Assembly: GCA_009780875.1 (NCBI GenBank)
Contig: WQZE01000031.1
Coordinates: 1 to 8,494, forward strand
DNA from: Bacillota bacterium
Lineage (GTDB): Bacteria > Bacillota > Clostridia > Christensenellales > Pumilibacteraceae
DNA: 8,494 nt
Reading direction: 5' to 3'
Shown piece after piece: positions 6,091-8,494 of this stretch. Both the position numbers and the translations under genes were made by a program. Under the pieces are notes generated by a model. It was not told the origin of the DNA, did not search any database, and saw nothing but the letters and a program-made list of their open reading frames with translations. The number at the start of each line of letters is the position of its first letter. Position 1 is the stretch's first letter.

Positions 6091-6714
6091 CTACCGCCAC
6101 CATCCCAAACTTTTTTCACGCCCAACGCTATCACCTATTCGCATAGGCAAATTTTCTTGACGCCAAAAGGCGTGGCTTTTGGCTAAAAATTTGGTCGCAT
6201 CTTGATATGGGCTTTTTCTTTGATACAGCAGCCGAACAAAATACAACGGGCGAACGAAGTTCGCCCCTACTATGTACTTTTGCATAATTATACATTTTCT
6301 TGCATAATTATGCACTACCTCAGGACTACCGTCCAAAATTGCACTACTCTCAGACTTGCCTTGGGCACTGTTGGCAAATTCTTGTCCATACTTTACTAGC
6401 ATATATTGATTGAAATACTCGCTCGTGAGCCGTACCGTTTCAGGGTCTGCTTGGAACTCTTTTATCATTTGCTCATTGAATTGAGGCATTGGTTTTTGTG
6501 ACACTTGTTGCACGGCTTGATTGGCTATTTGGTTGATAGTCCCCATAGGGTTTTGCAAAAAATTTTGTGCCTGTTGCACAAGCGGTCCTGCTTGCTGTGC
6601 CATCTGATGGGCTTGGGCTAGTTCCGCTTGATACACTTGTGCCGCCTTGGCGATTCTATCATTCATTTGGGCAAATACAGGGTTTACTTGTTGCCCATAA
6701 TCCATATTATACAT
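6091..6714 (-). CDS. Gln-rich phage-like protein with repeat-derived C-terminal tail
   Basis: A 207-residue protein of unknown function. The ATG at 6714 has a good ribosome binding site (AGGAG, 8 nt upstream). Residues 1-75 are rich in Gln/Ala (NDRIAKAAQVYQ, QMAQQAGPLVQQAQNF) and probably form amphipathic helices. Residues 78-116 look like a compact helical segment (FNEQMIKEFQADPETVRLTS, then EYFNQYMLVKYGQ). There is no signal peptide or membrane segment. From about residue 135 the composition changes abruptly to basic and aromatic, and the DNA becomes a set of hairpins and palindromes (6134-6314). The last 60-70 residues are therefore probably read through an inserted repeat element rather than native. 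It follows the Gly-rich gene in the same direction, with a terminator between. The composition and pairing resemble structural or accessory proteins of gut phages, but I cannot name the family. Confidence 0.6.
   Translation of the reverse strand: MYNMDYGQQVNPVFAQMNDRIAKAAQVYQAELAQAHQMAQQAGPLVQQAQNFLQNPMGTINQIANQAVQQVSQKPMPQFNEQMIKEFQADPETVRLTSEYFNQYMLVKYGQEFANSAQGKSESSAILDGSPEVVHNYARKCIIMQKYIVGANFVRPLYFVRLLYQRKSPYQDATKFLAKSHAFWRQENLPMRIGDSVGREKSLGWWR
6134..6270. repeat. hairpin-rich dispersed-repeat-like element
   Basis: Three short inverted repeats lie close together: CCTAT/ATAGG (6134-6147), GCCAAAAG/CTTTTGGC (6162-6169 and 6176-6183) and GGGCGAAC/GTTCGCCC (6248-6255 and 6259-6266), the last followed by CCTAC. 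A GTAGGGGCGAAC..GTTCGCCCG hairpin of this type is common in intergenic repeats of many Bacillota genomes, from general memory and not checked here. The outer boundaries are uncertain. The element lies inside the reading frame of the 6091-6714 gene and supplies its C-terminus. Confidence 0.5.
6281..6314. repeat. pair of TGCATAATTATGCA palindromes
   Basis: TGCATAATTATGCA (6301-6314) is a perfect 14-bp palindrome. TGCATAATTATACA (6281-6294) is the same with one change, 20 bp away in direct orientation. They adjoin the hairpin element and lie within the coding frame (about residues 134-145 of the 207-residue protein). They may mark the edge of the inserted repeat or be a regulatory pair captured with it. 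Confidence 0.6.
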
Positions 6715-6744
6715 ATTTTGTACTCCTACTTATTTTTAGATGAT

Positions 6745-6780
6745 AAAAAGGGACAAGGGCTTGTCACCCCTGCCCCTTTT
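6745..6780 (-). terminator. Rho-independent terminator after the Gly-rich gene
   Basis: On the minus strand AAAAGGG (6780-6774) pairs with CCCTTTT (6752-6746), enclosing a second G/C-rich foldback (GACAAG/CTTGTC, 6752-6765 region) and ending in five U. It lies just downstream of the stop of the 242-residue gene and upstream of the ribosome binding site of the 207-residue gene. Transcription of the latter therefore depends on read-through or on an unseen promoter. Confidence 0.65.
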
Positions 6781-6801
6781 GGAGATAAAGATATTTAATG
6801 C

Positions 6802-7530
6802 TTAAAGCCCCAAACCTACTGGGAACCCGATGGTCGCAGGAGGTGTGAAAGTGCCTGCTGTCAAACTACCGCTTGCCAAAAGTCCCATATTGGTGTTGGC
6901 AAAGTTGCTGTACACAAGTCCATTGGTACGACTTGCCTCTGCTCTGAGCAAGTCTCTTGTACGCATTTCACCAATGGCTGTTTTGAGGTTGGCTATCTCT
7001 GCATCCTTCTCTCTTGCAAGTGCACGGTTTTCAAATGCCAAGATATCTGCTCTTGTTTGTGCAGCACTGGTTGCGATGTGGCAATTGGTCTCTGCAAATT
7101 TCTTGTCTACATCGCCACGGAATTCAGCGGTAGCCAAACGGTTCTCCCAACCCTTGTTGTCCACATTGTGATTGACACCGCAAATTTCTCTGCTTGTATC
7201 AAATCTATTTTGCAATACTTCCCTTTGTGTTGCAAAGTTTGCTCCTTGCAAAGAAAGTGTTTGCTCAAAAGTACGGTTGGTAATCTCGTTGGTTTGATTT
7301 GCAGTTTGCAATGCGTTGGCGTGTCCTTGCTGCAAAAGAGCCAAAGTATCCACACGGCTATCCGTGTCATTACTTCCCCTATCGCCCCTGCGACCGCCAA
7401 AGCCATCACCAAAAAGCAATCCGCCCAAGATACCGCCCACAAAGCCTGCTCCCAAGCCACCGCCTAGCATTCCACTGCTTTCATTCCCACCACTAATAAA
7501 TGTGGGAGTAGTTCCGCTTGTTTCTACCAT
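6802..7530 (-). CDS. Gly-rich N-terminus plus coiled-coil protein, phage-like, function unknown
   Basis: A 242-residue protein. The ATG at 7530 is chosen because GAAGGGGAA lies upstream at a normal distance; a TTG at 7548 lacks its own site. Residues 18-47 are a hydrophobic glycine-zipper-like stretch (GMLGGGLGAGFVGGILGG), long enough to insert in or associate with a membrane, followed by a charged patch (GGRRGDRGSNDTDSR). Residues 62-200 are predicted mostly helical with heptad-like spacing and many Gln/Asn/Ala/Glu (NQTNEITNRTFEQTL, ENRALAREKDAEIANLKTAI). The C-terminus is Gly/Thr/Pro-rich. Proteins with this build, ending in a short helix that precedes a Gly/Pro tail, are frequent in gut phages and prophages as putative virion-associated proteins. 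That comparison is from memory and is not a named family. It has its own promoter and a structured leader, and a terminator follows it. Confidence 0.65.
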   Translation of the reverse strand: MVETSGTTPTFISGGNESSGMLGGGLGAGFVGGILGGLLFGDGFGGRRGDRGSNDTDSRVDTLALLQQGHANALQTANQTNEITNRTFEQTLSLQGANFATQREVLQNRFDTSREICGVNHNVDNKGWENRLATAEFRGDVDKKFAETNCHIATSAAQTRADILAFENRALAREKDAEIANLKTAIGEMRTRDLLRAEASRTNGLVYSNFANTNMGLLASGSLTAGTFTPPATIGFPVGLGL

Positions 7531-7564
7531 AATAGTATTCCCCTTCAAATAAATTCAGTGAATA

Positions 7565-7628
7565 CCTAACCCTAGACTGGGATAAAGTTGTGAGACCCAA
7601 TCCTTTTGTCTTAGGTTAGGTCTCACAA
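7565..7628 (-). promoter_or_regulatory. leader RNA able to form an H-type pseudoknot
   Basis: Two stems interlock in the 5' leader of the 242-residue gene. Stem 1 is UUGUGAGACC (7628-7619) with GGUCUCACAA (7597-7588), 10 perfect pairs. Stem 2 is CCUAACCUAAGAC (7620-7608) with GUCUAGGGUUAGG (7577-7565), 11 Watson-Crick pairs, one G-U and one mismatch. The 5' arm of stem 2 lies in the loop of stem 1 and its 3' arm lies beyond it, the topology of an H-type pseudoknot. Only two bases are shared. The alternatives are two mutually exclusive hairpins or a DNA operator. No U-tract follows, so it is not a simple terminator. Confidence 0.55.
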
Positions 7629-7632
7629 TACT

Positions 7633-7661
7633 AGTATACTACATTGTATAAAATAACACAA
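7633..7661 (-). promoter_or_regulatory. promoter of the Gly-rich gene
   Basis: On the minus strand TTGTGT (7661-7656) and TATACT (7638-7633) are separated by 17 bp. The predicted start, near 7626, falls within 2-3 nt of the beginning of the pseudoknot-capable leader. The -10 is embedded in a perfect 10-bp palindrome, TAGTATACTA (7632-7641), which could be an operator. The -35 is only a partial match. Confidence 0.5.
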
Positions 7662-7705
7662 TCTTTTTGTGGTTAGTGTTTTGATAGCAAATTGTTAGCG
7701 ATTTG

Positions 7706-7864
7706 TTAGTTTCTGCCCCTTTTATCCTTTTCTATGACCGCCCATTGTTCTTCTGTTAACAAGGTAGGTTTGGTCCACCCCAATACAGTGTCAATTTCTT
7801 GCTGAATAACTGCTTTTCTGCGTTTTCTGTCAAATTTATTTGATTTATGCGTGTTTGCAGTATG
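7706..7864 (-). pseudogene. C-terminal coding remnant in the -1 frame of the P63C-like gene
   Basis: An open stretch of 52 codons ending at TAA (7708-7706) with no ATG, GTG or TTG able to start most of it. The translation reads like genuine protein: FDRKRRKAVIQQEIDTVLGW followed by TKPTLLTEEQWAVIEKDKRG. In contrast, the end of the overlapping upstream frame (7756-7830) looks like noise. It lies in the -1 frame relative to the P63C-like ORF. A one-base deletion, or -1 ribosomal slippage at the AAATTTG heptamer (7837-7831), would join them into a protein of about 125 residues. I therefore read it as the displaced 3' end of that gene. Confidence 0.6.
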
Positions 7865-8082
7865 TTAAGAGGCATAAACACTGGCAATTCTATCTTTTTT
7901 GCCCCTTGTTCAAAGTAAGTTCGGTCCTTTTCACTTCGTCTACCTTTTCTCACTTTTCCAAACGCTTCAAACACCGATGTAGCAGACAGCAATCTTGTGC
8001 CACCCGCTAAAATGTAACATTGCAATTCTATGCTACCAATTTTCAGTGGAGCACTATATAAAGCCTCTTTCATATTATTCAT
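7756..8082 (-). CDS. P63C-type phage protein N-terminus, truncated or frameshifted
   Basis: A 108-residue reading frame. Residues about 12-33 (PLKIGSIELQCYILAGGTRL) resemble the opening of P63C-domain proteins of phages and mobile elements, which typically read LKIG-x-x-E-I-x-C-x-V-L-x-x-GTR. The large P63C domain that should follow (total about 270-290 residues) is absent. After about residue 84 the frame appears to be lost, and plausible coding continues in the -1 frame to 7706. I chose ATG 8082; ATG 8073 is equally possible, and a GTG at 8106 precedes the likely transcription start. No ribosome binding site is visible, and the extended -10 promoter at 8090-8098 would give a nearly leaderless message. 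It is probably a decaying or reshaped phage gene. The similarity was judged by eye. Confidence 0.5.
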   Translation of the reverse strand: MNNMKEALYSAPLKIGSIELQCYILAGGTRLLSATSVFEAFGKVRKGRRSEKDRTYFEQGAKKIELPVFMPLNILQTRINQINLTENAEKQLFSKKLTLYWGGPNLPC

Positions 8083-8089
8083 AATATTT

Positions 8090-8098
8090 ATTATAGCA
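8090..8098 (-). promoter_or_regulatory. extended -10 promoter for the P63C-like gene
   Basis: On the minus strand TGCTATAAT combines the TGn extension with a perfect TATAAT (8095-8090). The -35 region is poor (TAGCAT at 17-bp spacing), as is usual for extended -10 promoters. Transcription would start near 8083, essentially at the ATG at 8082. Confidence 0.6.
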
Positions 8099-8118
8099 TA
8101 ATCCACAAAAATATGCTA

Positions 8119-8289
8119 CTAATTTTGTCCATAATCTGCCACGACAATACAAATACAACCTTTGCTATGGCAATACTCTTTGTCTACCACCACTTGAATC
8201 CCTTGTTTTTGGATGTGCCGTACGGCTTGACTAATCAATGCGTGGTATATCTCTTGCGTACATACCATTGTCCATTGTACCTTGCTCAT
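8119..8289 (-). CDS. 56-residue Cys-containing small protein, unknown function
   Basis: Starts MSKVQWTMVCTQEIYHALIS and ends VVADYGQN before TAG. Its ATG overlaps the TGA of the preceding HTH gene by four bases (ATGA), the usual sign of translational coupling, and GGGGGT lies 5 nt upstream. An amphipathic helix (about 10-29) is followed by two probable beta strands (IQVVVDKEY and CICIVVADY) separated by Cys40, Cys45 and Cys47 in YCHSKGCIC. The cysteines could bind a metal, but no known zinc-ribbon pattern is complete. No family is recognised. Evidence that it is real: overlap with an upstream gene on the same strand, a start with upstream purines, balanced composition and no competing frame. 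Confidence 0.55.
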   Translation of the reverse strand: MSKVQWTMVCTQEIYHALISQAVRHIQKQGIQVVVDKEYCHSKGCICIVVADYGQN

Positions 8290-8489
8290 ATTTTTACCCC
8301 CAATCGCTTAATGATTGTTTGTCTATGATGCCGCACCCCGCTATAACTATAACCCGTTTGTTTTGCTATCTCTTGCCAAGTCAAATCGTGCTTGACTTTG
8401 AGCACCAGCGTGTCTATGCTCCCATTGTGCAATCCGTGCTCCCTTGCATACGCTCGCAAGTCCGCCTCGCTCATTCTATATAGGCTCAT
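8286..8489 (-). CDS. small helix-turn-helix protein, phage-like (start possibly outside window)
   Basis: A 67-residue basic protein. Residues about 35-64 (LTWQEIAKQTGYSYSGVRHH then RQTIIKRL) match the HTH pattern of RNA-polymerase sigma-like or RinA/ArpU-like phage transcription factors. A short helical N-terminal part precedes it (SEADLRAYAREHG). The family role would be sequence-specific DNA binding, perhaps late-gene or packaging-region control; this is inference. The first ATG at 8489 is 5 bp from the window edge, with GGGAA directly before it, too close for an ideal ribosome binding site. The gene may begin upstream, or at ATG 8474. It is translationally coupled to the 56-residue ORF downstream. 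Confidence 0.6.
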   Translation of the reverse strand: MSLYRMSEADLRAYAREHGLHNGSIDTLVLKVKHDLTWQEIAKQTGYSYSGVRHHRQTIIKRLGVKI

Positions 8490-8494
8490 TTCCC

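Noticed and set aside
7588..7628. Stem 1 of the leader as a Rho-independent terminator
   Set aside because: The loop is 21 nt and no U-tract follows the stem, while a better explanation includes the interlocking second stem.
8217..8226. GCCGTACGGC palindrome
   Set aside because: It is short and inside the 56-residue ORF; a 10-bp palindrome is expected by chance at this scale.

Overview
The window looks like a chromosomal segment of a low-to-mid GC Gram-positive bacterium. A gut-type member of the Bacillota (Clostridia-like) is my best guess; no marker in the window fixes the taxon. The support is the regulator-fruK-fruA operon order, strong AGGAG-type ribosome binding sites, A/T-rich sigmaA-type promoters and normal use of TGA as a stop.

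Layout. (1) 1-104 is a 9-bp tandem repeat, more than 11.5 copies, cut by the left edge. (2) 121-4114 is a complete fructose-utilisation operon on the minus strand, read right to left: promoter (TTGACA-17-TACAAT), a leader of about 200 nt with repeats and a 69-bp imperfect palindrome, a DeoR-family repressor (fruR-like), 1-phosphofructokinase (fruK) and the PTS fructose EIIABC permease (fruA). FruA imports fructose as fructose-1-phosphate, FruK converts this to fructose-1,6-bisphosphate for glycolysis, and the DeoR protein probably senses the phosphorylated sugar. (3) 4313-5941, divergent on the plus strand with its own promoter and terminator, encodes a full-length IlvD/Edd-family protein in which every catalytic and cofactor position I can align is changed: a candidate pseudoenzyme. 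(4) 6091-8494, all on the minus strand, is a phage-like or mobile segment. It holds a small HTH protein, an overlapping 56-residue ORF, a P63C-type protein N-terminus apparently broken by a frameshift, a leader that can fold as a pseudoknot, a Gly-rich/coiled-coil protein and a Gln-rich protein. The C-terminus of the last one runs through a hairpin-rich repeat.

The parts most worth following up are the IlvD-like pseudoenzyme, the pseudoknot-capable leader at 7565-7628, the -1 frame relation with an AAATTTG heptamer at 7831-7837, and the repeated CAAGCATT boxes in the fru control region. All family assignments come from reading motifs by eye; no database search was possible.
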